Positions 1 to 9,695 are shown, counted from the first letter of the stretch. The stretch: 64,000 nt of DNA from Eunapius fragilis (GCA_963681505.1 OY811974.1:3302511-3366510); one strand, 5' to 3'. Translations and numbers: made by a program. The notes: a model not told the origin generated them from the letters alone.

Positions 1-714
1 CCACAGGGAGATGTAGAACGCTTCAACCGCACACTACTTGACATGCTGGCCACCATGACAAAGGAACAGCCTGGCGACTGGGATGGTCATATTAGGAGAG
101 TGTGTCTGGCTTACAACAGCAGCATTCAAGCGACCACTGGCTACACCCCATTCTTCCTGATGTTTGGTCGTGAAGCCCGTCTCCCTCTGGACCTGATGTA
201 CCACAGTTGCACACCGGAGACGGTCACTCATAACGAGTATGCCACCAGGATGAAGGACAGCATAGAGAAGGCGTATGATCGGGTGAGAACTAAGTTTGGC
301 CAGGAACAGCGGGCACAAAAGCAGTTTTATGACCAGAAGTGTCATGGAAAACCGTATACCCCAGGAGATCTGGTCTGGTTGCACTCTACTGTGGTTGCCT
401 GAGGAAAGTCAAGGAAGTTACACCATCCCTGGACAGGACCCTGGAAGGTGCTCAAGAGGATTGCTGATACCACTTATCGGTTGCAGGATTGTCGCAATCC
501 TCGAAAGAAGTTAGTGGTACACTTTGATAGGCTGAAGCGCTGTACAGAGGACACACGCATGGAGCAACCACAAGCTGCCATACGTGAGGAACGGCATAAA
601 CCCTGGAAACGACCAAAACCAGTTAGAAGGGTTACAGGACCGAATGAACGGATTACGCTACTGGATGGTGATGACGACACTCCAAATTTATTTGGTGTTC
701 CTACCGCAGTTTAG
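1..714 (+). pseudogene. Ty3/gypsy integrase C-terminal fragment, broken by a stop
   Basis: The frame is open from base 1, so the element starts left of the window. It begins with the end of the catalytic core (E-R-F-N-R-T-L, carrying the third acidic DDE residue) and continues through the gypsy 'F-x-L-M-F-G-R-E-A-R-L-P' block to a C-terminal chromatin-side domain with G-P-W-K-V-L and V-V-H-F-D-R-L-K. Integrase joins retroelement cDNA to chromosomal DNA. A TGA at 400-402 interrupts the frame and the same frame resumes at once (K-S-R-K-L-H-H-P-W-T-G-P-W). This fits CGA to TGA decay of a methylated CpG. The last codons before the stop at 712-714 lie in sequence shared with the repeat element that begins at about 683, so the natural end of the integrase is probably replaced. 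No LTR follows. Confidence 0.88.
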
Positions 715-749
715 TTGTTACTTTGGCTAGCGAAGTTGTTTCTCTAAAA

Positions 750-1255
750 ATGCCTTCGCGTAATCAAAAGAAGAGATCTATCTAAGCAACGAGCGGAATA
801 CCTCCAGAAGCAAGACGAGAACAAAGCTAAAGCCCGAGCGCTCTACAAGGCCAATCAGAATGCCTCTGTTAGCGACAACTACAAGGCCGATCCCGAAAAG
901 AAGAAGGCCTCTGTATGCGACAAGTACAACGCAGATATTGAATCTAAGCGATCTGCTAAAAGGCGGCGATATGAAGAGGACCTCGAGGAGAACCGTGCTG
1001 CTAAAAGGCGGCTATATGAAGAGGACCTCGAGGCAAACCGCGCTGCTAATAGACAGAAATACAAGGACAATTCAGCTGCCATTAAAGCATCTAAAAGGAG
1101 TCTGTGAGTATTGGAATGACCCGCTGTCCGATTGGCTAAATGTGCTTCTGAGAGGACGCGGTACCGCAGGGGTCACAGAACTACCACTACCACCCAAAGG
1201 TATGTTATGGCATGTTGTATTAACATTAAAAAGCTGTGCATGCAACATTTGTACA
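750..1255 (+). pseudogene. Basic repeat ORF of element copy A, frameshifted
   Basis: The start M-P-S-R-N-Q-K-K-R-S is shared with copy B at 5174. After ten residues a four-base TCTA duplication (around 780) makes the frame run into TAA at 783-785. The homologous reading continues in another frame: A-E-Y-L-Q-K-Q-D-E-N-K-A-K-A-R, K-A-D-P-E-K-K-K-A units, then two R-R-Y-E-E-D-L-E-type units. A second break near 1104 removes the R-Y-W-N-D-P tail. The intact protein would be highly charged and probably helical. I recall similar repeat proteins in sponge and coral gene sets but know no function for them. Confidence 0.6.
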
Positions 1256-1256
1256 G

Positions 1257-1335
1257 CATAGTCGGGTGGCCCGTTTGGTCGGGCTTGTCACCCTACTACC
1301 TGACCAAACGCGGTAGTAGGGCCCGCCCGACTATG
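1257..1335 (+). repeat. Interleaved inverted repeats (pseudoknot order), copy A
   Basis: Three pairs of complementary segments: A CATAGTCGGG (1257-1266) with A' 1326-1335; B CGTTTGGTC (1272-1280) with B' 1302-1310; C CCCTACTACC (1291-1300) with C' 1312-1321. The order A-B-C-B'-C'-A' means the inner pairs interlock, giving either a pseudoknot inside a closing stem or two mutually exclusive hairpins. Copy B keeps the same arrangement at 5911-5987. Confidence 0.85.
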
Positions 1336-1668
1336 TACAGCACGGATCTGCACAAAACCATTCACTAAAGCATGCATGGTGACTCAACTGTGTGTACAAT
1401 AGATTGTTTTAATCTGATAAGGCTTCCTTACTTATCAATCTACACTGAGTCATGTAGTTCGCTTCCTGAGTTCCCACACTATCCATCTATAAGCAAGTCG
1501 GCTACACCTTCATGTTTCGATGGGAGCATTATTACTGGATCAAATTTGACCAATAGATTTTTAGCAAAACTGATACACATACACCCCTTCCCTCCCTGTC
1601 ATTTATATGATGGAATTGGACCAATAGAATCATAGCACAGTGTACACACGTGTTAAAGCTTTGCAAGG

Positions 1669-1676
1669 TATAAAAG
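1669..1676 (+). promoter_or_regulatory. TATA box upstream of ORF A2
   Basis: TATAAAAG lies 124 bases upstream of the ORF start at 1800. The same octamer is found at 6372-6379 upstream of the matching ORF in copy B. Its conservation between two diverged copies suggests a pol II promoter internal to the element. Confidence 0.5.
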
Positions 1677-1799
1677 TCTTTCACCCGCTGAATAGTGCAC
1701 TTTGCAAAAAGAGGTAAATATTTAATAATACTCTGTGGATTCTAGGCTTTGCACTAAAGAGGTAAAAATTTAATCATACTCTCTGTCACGTACATGTAG

Positions 1800-2102
1800 A
1801 TGGCAGCTGAAGACCTCAGAGGTTTTTTCACCAACAAGGGGTCAGAGGAGGAAGAGGATGACTACATTCATCCTCCGACTCCTCTCCCCTTCACCCCGCC
1901 ACCTCCTGAAGCAGAGCTGCCCCCACCACCACCACTAGTGCTGCCCCCACCGGCGCTCCCGCCGGCACTACCAGCGCTGTCCCCACCACCGCCACCACCA
2001 GCGCTGCCCCCATCACCACCAGCAGTGCTGCCCCCCTGGCCCGCCTGGCCAGAACAAGCATGGCGAGGAGGACGGCCCCGAAGAAGAAGAGGACGTGGGT
2101 GA
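1800..2102 (+). CDS. Acidic/proline-rich small ORF of element copy A (ORF A2)
   Basis: A 100-residue open frame. It has an acidic start (M-A-A-E-D-L-R-G-F-F, then E-E-E-E-D-D-Y), a long Pro/Leu/Ala-rich middle and a very basic end (R-G-G-R-P-R-R-R-R-G-R-G). The same start is preserved in copy B at 6541, where a one-base loss breaks the frame. The acidic head, flexible linker and basic tail could suit a nucleic-acid-binding or packaging role, but no domain family is recognisable. It is preceded by a TATA box and followed by the fold-back at 2201. Confidence 0.45.
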   Translation: MAAEDLRGFFTNKGSEEEEDDYIHPPTPLPFTPPPPEAELPPPPPLVLPPPALPPALPALSPPPPPPALPPSPPAVLPPWPAWPEQAWRGGRPRRRRGRG

Positions 2103-2200
2103 GGACACATCATCATACATTCTACTAATTCTTATAATTATAATAATTATTAAAAACATTTGATTATTGACTACGATAGGGCGAAAAAAAACTTATGAAA

Positions 2201-2490
2201 CAAGTAAATAAAAACATTCTCTAACGAGAGAGTTGTTGGTATATAGGATTGACCAATGGTGGTGTAAAAAGCATGGAAACAAGAGTGACAAAAATTTTAC
2301 TGCAAAATTGAAATAGGCCTATATTTAGCACACTCACAATATAACAGCGCATGCCTGACAAATGGGTTAAATATAGGCCTATTTCAATTTTGCAGTAAAA
2401 TTTTGGCACTCTTTCCATGCTTTTTACACCACCATTGGTCAATCCTATATACCAACAACTCTCTCGTTAGAGAATGTTTTTATTTACTTG
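2201..2490. mobile_element. Fold-back MITE, complete copy
   Basis: Two arms of about 120 bp are near-perfect reverse complements: CAAGTAAATAAAAACATTCT at 2201 returns inverted and ends at 2490. The central loop is about 45 bp. The inner part (GGTGGTGTAAAAAGCATGGA) recurs in four other places in the window (about 7130, 31884, 52305, 59112). No ORF is present, so movement would depend on a transposase supplied elsewhere. Confidence 0.85.
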
Positions 2491-3039
2491 TATCCATTGG
2501 AAGGCTTACTACCTCTACACCTCCTGTATATTTATATGTCCCAACCCCTCCCCCTCTGAAGGGCTTAGTCCCAACCCCCTCCTCCCCTATTAAAGGCAGA
2601 GTGCCTCACACGTCCTCTCCTGCACTAAGCCATTTAGAAGGGAGGAGGGGATTGGAACACACACAGTGCTTAGAGATGGAACTCACAACCATAGCAACCT
2701 TGTTTCAGGCCATCTACCATCCTAAGGAGAGTGCAGGTGTCAGTACAATATTTGGGTGGTCACAACAAGCTCACCTAGAAGCATCTGGGAGATGCCATGA
2801 TCTTTATTCATCCCTGTAATAAAAAATAGAGGCCCCAAAACAAAGACGATCAGATAAAGGGACATAACATATATGTAGACAGCTGGAACAGACAAATACA
2901 TAACCACATAAGTACATAGGCTTTGGATATGAATATAATATTAACAAAACAGTAGTTCCACATTTCAAAAAGTACATCCTCTCTTTTTGTTGGATTCTTT
3001 GCACTATTGGAATGTTTATCACATGCACAGGACAAATTA
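2491..3039. other. Intergenic, no gene seen
   Basis: Contains C-rich stretches with GGGCTTAGTCCCAACCCCCT-like repeats (2540-2600). No coding signal or known repeat was recognised. Confidence 0.4.
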
Positions 3040-3440
3040 AAAGCCCTGTGAGTGTGGTGTACTTTCCAGGCATGTGAGGGGTTAAGGTGCGTAGCCTACA
3101 AAAAAGAGCCCTGTGGGTGTGGTGTACTTTCCCGGAGTGGAAGGGGATAGCCGACAGAAAACAGCCCGGGATGTGGTGTACTTTTCAGGAGTGGGAGGGG
3201 TTAAGTAACATAGCCAAATAAGAGGGTGTGGTGAGAAGTGTGTGGATTGTTGGCTATGTTCCTTAACCCCTCACACTCCTCACCACTTCCACATGGCTCT
3301 TATTTTGTAGGATCTGGTTTAACCGTTACCCCCTGCACTCTTAAAAAGTAATCCATACTCACAGGGCTCTTTTTGTCGGCTTAACCCCCACTCTTTCTTT
3401 CAAATTAGACCACACCTGCAGGGTTCTTTACGTCCGCTAA
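3040..3440. repeat. Degenerate inverted-repeat cluster
   Basis: Three direct units of about 60 bp carry GTGTGGTGTACTTTCC followed by GGAGTGGGAGGGGTTAAG (near 3050, 3115 and 3172). They are followed by inverted versions (TTAACCCCTCACACTCC near 3263 and CACAGGGCTCTTTTTGTCGG near 3361). The whole block can fold back on itself and looks like an old MITE or nested MITEs. Confidence 0.6.
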
Positions 3441-4263
3441 GTAGGTCACACCAACACTATACTGCTCACAACATGAGTTGCCTTGTTACAGACAATCCAC
3501 CATCCGCAAGCAAAACGAAGAGGACAATAGAAAAGCGAGGGAATATGCATTCTTTATCACGGGACTATTTTATTTTTTATCACGATCCATCCAATCATTC
3601 ACGAATGCGCTTTCAGCACGCCCTGGTGCAATTCCAACGATCACACATACCATAGATATTAGTATCTATGCACATACACGCCTTACAACTTACGTTAAAG
3701 AGGTGGCGATGGGTAATTATAAAATGTCGCGTGAGATGTACAAAAAATACGCAGTGGTCTGGGAACCATATACCTGTCAATTTATTTTGCTCATGCATTT
3801 TATATTTTGCAAAAAAAGGGGGTTTTCGCGATGAAAAATACAGTTCTCGTCGTTTTATTAGTTACCTAAAATGAGGCATTCAGGAAAAAAGTTGATTAAT
3901 TTTACTTTTTTTAAATATGTAAGTTACACATCAAGCACAGACAGGTACGGTTCTACACTCTTCGGAGAATGGCTCTGGCATTCGCGCGCTCTAATTAAGC
4001 AAATGCTTACGTTGGAGAACAGGTCGAAAGAAGCCTGTAACTTTGGCACGGACTTGTGGATTGCTGCAACTAATTAATAAACTGTTGTGTTATCTTTATC
4101 CTAACGTATCTGAACCTGCGCCAGCAGGTTCAATATAGGATTGATTGAGGGTTGATGAAGTCATTAATAAAACTTCACTAGCATCTGGAGGGACAACGGA
4201 GAAACGGCTTTATCGCGATGGAATGAGAGCACAACGATCTACAGTCTACGTTGGTACCGTGTC
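3441..4263. other. Intergenic, no gene seen
   Basis: Only short random ORFs. CTCTGGCATTCG occurs at about 3971 and again at about 4922, suggesting a further diverged repeat. Confidence 0.4.
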
Positions 4264-4590
4264 CAGTGGCGGATCCGGGGGGGGGGGGGGGGGGGGGGGG
4301 GTGGCGGGGGTATACCCCCTCCCGCCAAGATAGAAATTAAATATTCATAGCTACAAGGGGCGGTGTCTTATGTCGCGCCATAGAATATCTATGGTCGCGC
4401 TGATGATATAAATACAACGAAAACGCGCCGAAGTAACATGATAACAGTAAAAAGCGGCTGGGGCGAAGCGCCAGACCCCGGGTACATCTTCTTCTCTTAC
4501 GGGCAGTATTTCGTAGCCACGCCCAAACCACGATTATTAACGCCCCTCCCCTTTGCCCCCCCTCGCAAGAAAAATCTGGATCCGCCCCTG
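4264..4590. mobile_element. hAT-type MITE (327 bp)
   Basis: The left end CAGTGGCGGATCC and right end TCTGGATCCGCCCCTG are inverted repeats matching the 3' end of the hAT element at 10058. GTGTC is found immediately outside both ends, consistent with a short target duplication. Next to the left end is an uninterrupted run of 25 G (4277-4301). There is no transposase. It was probably mobilised by a hAT enzyme related to the one at 7740-9695. Confidence 0.75.
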
Positions 4591-5105
4591 GTGTCATAAA
4601 ACGGTGTGGTAATAGAGAAACAAACAATTTCCTGTTTCTCGTGCCCAGTCCTAAAATAATTCTCCATCGTCGTCGTCGTCGTCGTCTTCTTATTCTTAGG
4701 AAGGTATAACTCGTTATCCTTACATGTCATATTGACACACATACATCAAATTTTATTTAATAATGATATATAATAGATTTTTATTCAATTACGATTTTAT
4801 ATATCAGAATCATAGTACATGTATAAACAAGTATTTAACTAGTAAACTATGTACTTATGTATGAGTCAACCAAATAGGTAGAGGTCTGAGACTTTAGCAC
4901 GGGACCTGCCCTTGCAAGAAATGCTCTGGCATTCGAGCGCACAAGGGAAAGGTTTAGTCTGGAATAAATGCTGTCCAGAGTGGTGGAAGTGGAGGAGTTA
5001 ACCTGGACTGAAAGGCGGGAAGCAAGTTTCTTGAATGTGTTAGAGGCAAGTTGGCCCCAGGCCCCGAATGATTAAGTTTAGGTAGTATAAATACTCTAAC
5101 CTGCA
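4591..5105. other. Intergenic, no gene seen
   Basis: AT-rich (4740-4860), then TATAAATA at about 5090 just before element copy B begins. A GTC/GTCGTC microsatellite lies at about 4667-4687. No coding evidence. Confidence 0.4.
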
Positions 5106-5173
5106 CTAAATTTATTTGGTGTTCCTATCGCAGTTTAGTTGTTACTTTGGCTAGCGAAGTTGTTTTTCTAAAA

Positions 5174-5908
5174 ATGCCTTCGCGTAATCAAAAGAAGAGA
5201 TCTAAGCAACGAGCGGAATACCTCCAAAAGCAAGACGAGAACAAAGCTAAAGCCCGAGCGCTCTACAAGGCCAATCCCGAAAAAAAGAAGGCCTCTGTAC
5301 GCGAAAGCTACAAGGCCGATCCCGAAAAGATGAAGGCCTCTGCACGTGACATGCAGCTACAAGGCCGATCCCGAAAAGAAGAAGGCCTCTGCACGCGACA
5401 GCTACAAGGCCGATCCCGTATCTAAGCGATCTGCTAAAAGGCGGCGATATGAAGAGGACCTCGAGGAGAACCGTGCTGCTAAAAGGCGGCGATATGAAGA
5501 GGACCTCGAGGAGAACCGTGCTGCTAAAAGGCGGCGATATGAAGAGGACCTCGAGGAGAACCGTGCTGCTAAAAGGCAGCGATATGAAGAGGACCTCGAG
5601 GAGAACCGTGCTGCTAAAAGGCGGCGATATGAAGAGGACCTCGAGGAGAACCATTATGCTAAAAGGCGGCGATATGAAGAGACCTCGAGGGAAACCGCGC
5701 TGCTAACAGGCAGAAATACGAGGACAATTCAGCTGCCATTAAAGCATCTAAAAGGAGTCGGTATTGGAATGACCCCGCTGTCCGATTGGCTAAATGTGCT
5801 ACCGAGCGGACGCCGTACCGCAGGGGTCACAGAACTACCACTACCACCCAAAGGTATGTTATGGCATGTTGTATTAACATTAAAAAGCTGTGCATGCAAC
5901 ATTTGTAG
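5174..5908 (+). pseudogene. Basic repeat ORF of element copy B, frameshifted
   Basis: Starts M-P-S-R-N-Q-K-K-R-S-K-Q-R-A-E-Y and proceeds through K-A-D-P-E-K-K-K-A-S units. A four-base insertion near 5351 shifts the frame, after which the reading continues through six R-R-R-Y-E-E-D-L-E-E-N-R-A-A-K units. A one-base loss near 5686 shifts it again before the R-Y-W-N-D-P-A-V-R-L-A-K tail, which ends at TAG 5906-5908. The protein is strongly charged with no catalytic motif. Comparing the copies shows independent lesions, so neither copy is intact. Confidence 0.6.
5433..5702 (+). repeat. 45-bp coding tandem repeat, six units
   Basis: Units start at 5433, 5478, 5523, 5568, 5613 and 5658. Each encodes A-K-R-R-R-Y-E-E-D-L-E-E-N-R-A. 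The first five are nearly identical at the DNA level, which suggests recent unequal exchange or slippage. Copy A has only two units. Confidence 0.9.
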
Positions 5909-5910
5909 AG

Positions 5911-5987
5911 CATAGTCGGGCGGTGTTTGGTCGGGCTTGTCACTCTACTACCTGACCAAACGCGGTAGTAGGGCCCGCCCGACTATG
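5911..5987 (+). repeat. Interleaved inverted repeats, copy B
   Basis: Same A-B-C-B'-C'-A' order as 1257-1335: A 5911-5920 with 5978-5987; GTTTGGTC 5925-5932 with 5954-5961; CTACTACC 5945-5952 with 5964-5971. Changes from copy A fall at the outer edges of stems B and C, and the stem cores are retained. Confidence 0.85.
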
Positions 5988-6540
5988 TATACAGCACGGA
6001 TCTGCACAAAACCATTCACTTCACATGTAAAGTATGCATGGTGACTTAACTGTGTGTACAGTAGTGTCTATTGTTTTAATCTGATGTATAAAAAGGCTTA
6101 CTTATTTGAAGGCTTCCTTATCTTAAACCTTGTCTAGCCATGTACATGTACAATGTGTATGAATATAATTGCAAGGGCTGGGTGAAATGAAAATAACTGC
6201 AACAATATCCTTCTCCCATATACATGTAGCTACTCATTGTATAAACCCAAATCTCATGCACTAATGGAGTATAAAGGTGGTCTTGAAAAAGCTATTCTTA
6301 GGGATAGTGAGCTTCTAAGTGAAGTAAATGATGCCTTTTGTAAGTCACATCCATTGTTAAGGCTTTGCAGGTATAAAAGTCACTCATGCACCCGCTGAAT
6401 TATCGTGCACTTTAATTTGTAAAAAGAGGTAAAAATTTAATAATACTCTAATATGTGGATTCACATGTAAAGGCTTTGCACTTTGCTTGAAAAAAGAAAA
6501 AGGTAAAAATTTAATCATACTCTCTGTCACGTACATGTAG

Positions 6541-7012
6541 ATGGCCGCAGAAGATCTAAGGTTTTTTTTTTTCAACGAGGGGTCGTCGGAGGAGGATGAC
6601 TACATTCATCTCCGACTCCTCTCCCCTTCACCCCGCCACTCCCACCACCACCACCGGTGCTGCCCCCGCTGGCACTACCAGCAGCCCTGCCCCCACCACC
6701 ATCACCAGTAGTGCTGCCCCCGCCACCACCACCAGCAGTGCTGCCCCTGCCACCACCACCTGCAGCACTGCCCCTGCCGGCACCACCACCGCCACCATTC
6801 CCGCTGGCACCACCAGCACTGCCCCCCCTCCCCCCCCCTCCCCCCCCCCCCCCCCCCCCCGCCCAACACCACCAGCAGCGCCAGTACAGCTTCCTCCCTG
6901 GCCTCCTGGCCACTGCCACCCTGGCCCGCCTTGCCAGAACCAACATGGCGAGGAGGCCGGGGGGGAGGACGTCCCCGCGCCCGCAGAAGGAGAGGGTGCG
7001 GGCGAGGACATG
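6541..7012 (+). pseudogene. Acidic/proline-rich ORF of element copy B, frameshifted
   Basis: Starts M-A-A-E-D-L-R-F-F-F-F-N-E-G and keeps the acidic E-E-D-D-Y-I-H block of copy A. It then loses one base near 6610, so the proline-rich reading continues in another frame. The middle contains a 20-C run (6841-6860). The basic tail (G-G-R-P-R-A-R-R-R-R-G) is present near 6960-7000 in the restored frame. Several long opposite-strand and out-of-frame ORFs here are artefacts of GC-rich repeats. Confidence 0.5.
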
Positions 7013-7129
7013 CTATAATACACTCAAGTGACTCAACAAATTCTTATAATTATAATTATTATTATTATTGCATACATTTGGTTATTGACTACGATACTGC
7101 TATGACAGGGTGAAAAAAAACTTATGAAA

Positions 7130-7326
7130 CAAGTAAATAAAACCATTCTCTAACGAGAGAGTTGCTGGTATATAGGATTGACCAATGGTGGTGTAAAAAG
7201 CACGGAAACAAGAGTGACAGAAATTTTACTGGAAAATTGAAATAGGCCTATATTTAGCACACAATATAACAGCTCATGCCTGAGTAAAGGGTTAAATATA
7301 GCTCTATTTCAATTTTCCAGTAAAAT
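7130..7326. mobile_element. Fold-back MITE, right arm truncated
   Basis: Left arm CAAGTAAATAAAACCATTCT to AAATAGGCCTATATTTAGCA matches 2201-2318. The right arm stops after TTTCAATTTTCCAGTAAAAT, where TG-rich sequence follows. The break lies at the junction with the hAT element. Confidence 0.8.
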
Positions 7327-7670
7327 GTGTGGGTGTGTGCATGTGTGTGTAGGTGTGTGTGTGTGTGTGCAGGTGGTGCACACATTTAGGAGCAAGCAGT
7401 GAATGAATTATTCAAGTACATTAAGCATAACAATTTTACCTGATAAAGTTTTCAAAACTGGAGCAAAAAAAGACCCTTTCAAACTGGTAGAAGCGAGATA
7501 ACTCAGGCTGGTGTTGGTGGTGTGCTTTAGTCCAAGTTTCTTACAGTCCCACTCCTTACAGTGGTCTGCTGAGAGGAGGAATCTGTCGCTGCTGTATACT
7601 TTTTACAGAAGGACCAAAAAGAGGAGGAGCTCGTGGATCATTACCAGGCGTATTTGTTTTATCCCCTTAC

Positions 7671-9695
7671 CAATATCCTTACAACAAAGCACTTGGTAAA
7701 GAGGGCATCCTTTCTTCTCATGCAAAAAATGCAGTTCATGTGCAGGCTGAGGAACGGGCAGATCTTCTTCGCCAAAACTATCGGAACCCTGAAGCACGCG
7801 TTGATACCCATCTTCTAAAGCAACAAGATAAGCAGGTCAATGAAAATAAGGAGATTCTTCGTCATATTGTAATGGCTGTTGAGTTTTTGGCAAAACAAGG
7901 TTTGTCATTTAGAGGCCATAGGGATGATAGAGTAGATTTTGGAGTTGTTGATGACAACAAAGGAAACTTCATTGCCACTCTTCAGCTCATGGCAAAGGAT
8001 AGCAGTATTTTACAGAAACACCTACTAAACGCTAGTAAAAATGCTAAGTACACCTGCAAAGGTGTTCAGAATGAGATCATCCATATCTATGCCAGTAAAA
8101 TTAGAAGCAATCTGACACATCAACTTAAAGAGCAATGCTTGCCCTTCACAATAATTGCTGATGAGTGCACTGATTCTTACTCAAATCAAGAGATATTGTC
8201 AGTGTGCTTAAGATTTGTAGATCTATCGAGTTTGAAAGATCCTCATATCAAGGAGTGCTTCATTGGTTTCATTCATCTGGATAGGACAAATGCTGCCACA
8301 ATATCAAACAAGATCCTGGAGTGCATTAGTGAAGCACCTGTATCCTTGGACCCATCACTAATAAGAGGTCAGGCTTACGATGGAGCAGCTGTTATGTCCT
8401 CTGACAAAGCGGGTGTACAGGCTAAAATTAAAAAAATCTCTCCATTAGCAGTCTACACTCATTGTTATGCACACTGCCTGAATCTATCTATTGCATCAAC
8501 ATGCAACCTTCAAGAAGTAAGAAATCTTGTTGGAATAATTAATGAGGCATACCTTTTTATGCACAACAGTCCAAAACGTCAGCAAATGTTCCAGTTGACT
8601 ATGTCGTATCACTTACCTGATTCATCTCATAGTAAGCTTCCATGGCTATGCAAGACAAGATGGGTTGAAAGGCATACATGTTTTGAAGTGTTTTTTGAAA
8701 TGTATGTTTTTCTTGTGACGTTTCTGGATGCTATTGTATCTCCTCATGAGTACCCAGAACTAGTATCATCCTCTGGTAGTTGGGATTGGGATCGAGACAC
8801 AATAGTGAAGGCTCAAGGAATGAAAAGTGCACTCTCATCATTTCAAACAATTGCAGTTTTTATCATCACTAAGAACATTCTTGACATGGTAAAATCACTG
8901 GCTATTAAACTGCAGCAAAAAGATCAAGATGTACTTGAAGCTTACAAGATGATAGATGAGGTGGTTGAAGGCATACGGTACACAAGAACAAGCATTAATG
9001 AAAACTTTCATTTCTGGTATGCTGACATCAAAAACTTGGCTGACAGTGTTGGAACAGTTGAGGCTGTTCCTAGGAAGACTGCCATTATGAAAAATAGGAG
9101 TAATATTCCTAGTGACAGTGCAGAAGAGCATTACAAGAGAACCATTGCTATCCCATGTCTTGACAACCTCTCGGCTCAGATGGATCAAAGATTTAACAAA
9201 GAAGATCGCCATGCCTGTGGTATTCTTTCTCTTGTGCCATCTATGTTTCTAGACTTTGATGTTAATCCAGATGATTACATCAAAGATATGCTTAAATGGG
9301 AGAAAGACCTTCAATATCCCCTTGGAAGTGAAGTAAGGAGGTGGAAGGGACTATGGATGAATGTAAAAGTAGGTAGAAATAAAAGTGAAATTCCTAAAAC
9401 GCTTCTTGAAGCTTTGGCTGCATGTGACAAAGATTCATTCCCAAACATCCATTTCCTGCTTGTTACTGGCTGCACATTGCCTATATCCAGTGCAGAAGCA
9501 GAACGCTCTTTCTCCTTAATGAGAAGGATAAAAACATATTCGAGATCAGTTATGACAGAAGAACGTTTTTCTGATCTGGCTATGATTTCAATGCATTATA
9601 AAGAAAGAGTACCTGTGGATGAAATTTGCAAGGCATATGTGCAGGCGAATCCAAGAAAACTGTTTCAAGCATCCTTGTTTGATGATTGTGTATAA
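7671..9695 (+). CDS. hAT-superfamily transposase (ZMYM1/DUF4371-like), 5' incomplete
   Basis: Cut-and-paste DNA transposase with an RNase H-like DDE core and hAT dimerisation domain, acting in the nucleus. The main frame is open from about 7620, with clear homology from L-G-K-E-G-I-L-S-S-H-A-K (about 7692) to the TAA at 9693-9695. Landmarks: I-I-A-D-E-C-T-D-S (first catalytic Asp, about 8155), Q-A-Y-D-G-A-A-V-M-S (about 8372, second Asp), K-T-R-W-V-E-R-H (about 8652), and S-S-A-E-A-E-R-S-F-S-L-M (about 9488, third acidic residue plus dimerisation motif). The N-terminal zinc finger expected upstream is not recognisable, so the copy is 5'-truncated or has an unseen upstream exon. About 670 codons remain without a stop, making it the best-preserved transposase here. 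Confidence 0.85.
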   Translation, partial: QYPYNKALGKEGILSSHAKNAVHVQAEERADLLRQNYRNPEARVDTHLLKQQDKQVNENKEILRHIVMAVEFLAKQGLSFRGHRDDRVDFGVVDDNKGNFIATLQLMAKDSSILQKHLLNASKNAKYTCKGVQNEIIHIYASKIRSNLTHQLKEQCLPFTIIADECTDSYSNQEILSVCLRFVDLSSLKDPHIKECFIGFIHLDRTNAATISNKILECISEAPVSLDPSLIRGQAYDGAAVMSSDKAGVQAKIKKISPLAVYTHCYAHCLNLSIASTCNLQEVRNLVGIINEAYLFMHNSPKRQQMFQLTMSYHLPDSSHSKLPWLCKTRWVERHTCFEVFFEMYVFLVTFLDAIVSPHEYPELVSSSGSWDWDRDTIVKAQGMKSALSSFQTIAVFIITKNILDMVKSLAIKLQQKDQDVLEAYKMIDEVVEGIRYTRTSINENFHFWYADIKNLADSVGTVEAVPRKTAIMKNRSNIPSDSAEEHYKRTIAIPCLDNLSAQMDQRFNKEDRHACGILSLVPSMFLDFDVNPDDYIKDMLKWEKDLQYPLGSEVRRWKGLWMNVKVGRNKSEIPKTLLEALAACDKDSFPNIHFLLVTGCTLPISSAEAERSFSLMRRIKTYSRSVMTEERFSDLAMISMHYKERVPVDEICKAYVQANPRKLFQASLFDDCV

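Larger units (their letters stand above)
683..2490 (+). mobile_element. Repeat element, copy A (two small ORFs plus terminal fold-back)
   Basis: From about 683 the sequence matches 5106 onward, in the same order: ORF with basic R/Y/E repeats, interleaved inverted repeats (1257-1335), TATA box (1669), acidic/proline-rich ORF (1800), and a fold-back MITE at the right end (2201-2490). The two copies differ by indels, and copy B has more 45-bp units. I cannot name the superfamily. There is no recognisable transposase or reverse transcriptase, so it is either non-autonomous or a family with unrecognised proteins. Confidence 0.7.
5106..7326 (+). mobile_element. Repeat element, copy B
   Basis: Second copy of the element at 683-2490, with the same order of parts: basic repeat ORF (5174), interleaved inverted repeats (5911-5987), TATA (6372), acidic/proline-rich ORF (6541) and fold-back MITE (7130). 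It is longer because of extra 45-bp units and an insertion around 6100-6350. The right arm of the MITE is cut off at about 7326, where TG-rich DNA and the hAT element begin. Confidence 0.7.

Noticed and set aside
6572..7031. Several overlapping Pro-, Gly- or Ala-rich ORFs on both strands
   Set aside because: They are different frames of one GC-rich proline-codon repeat. Only the frame matching copy A is considered.
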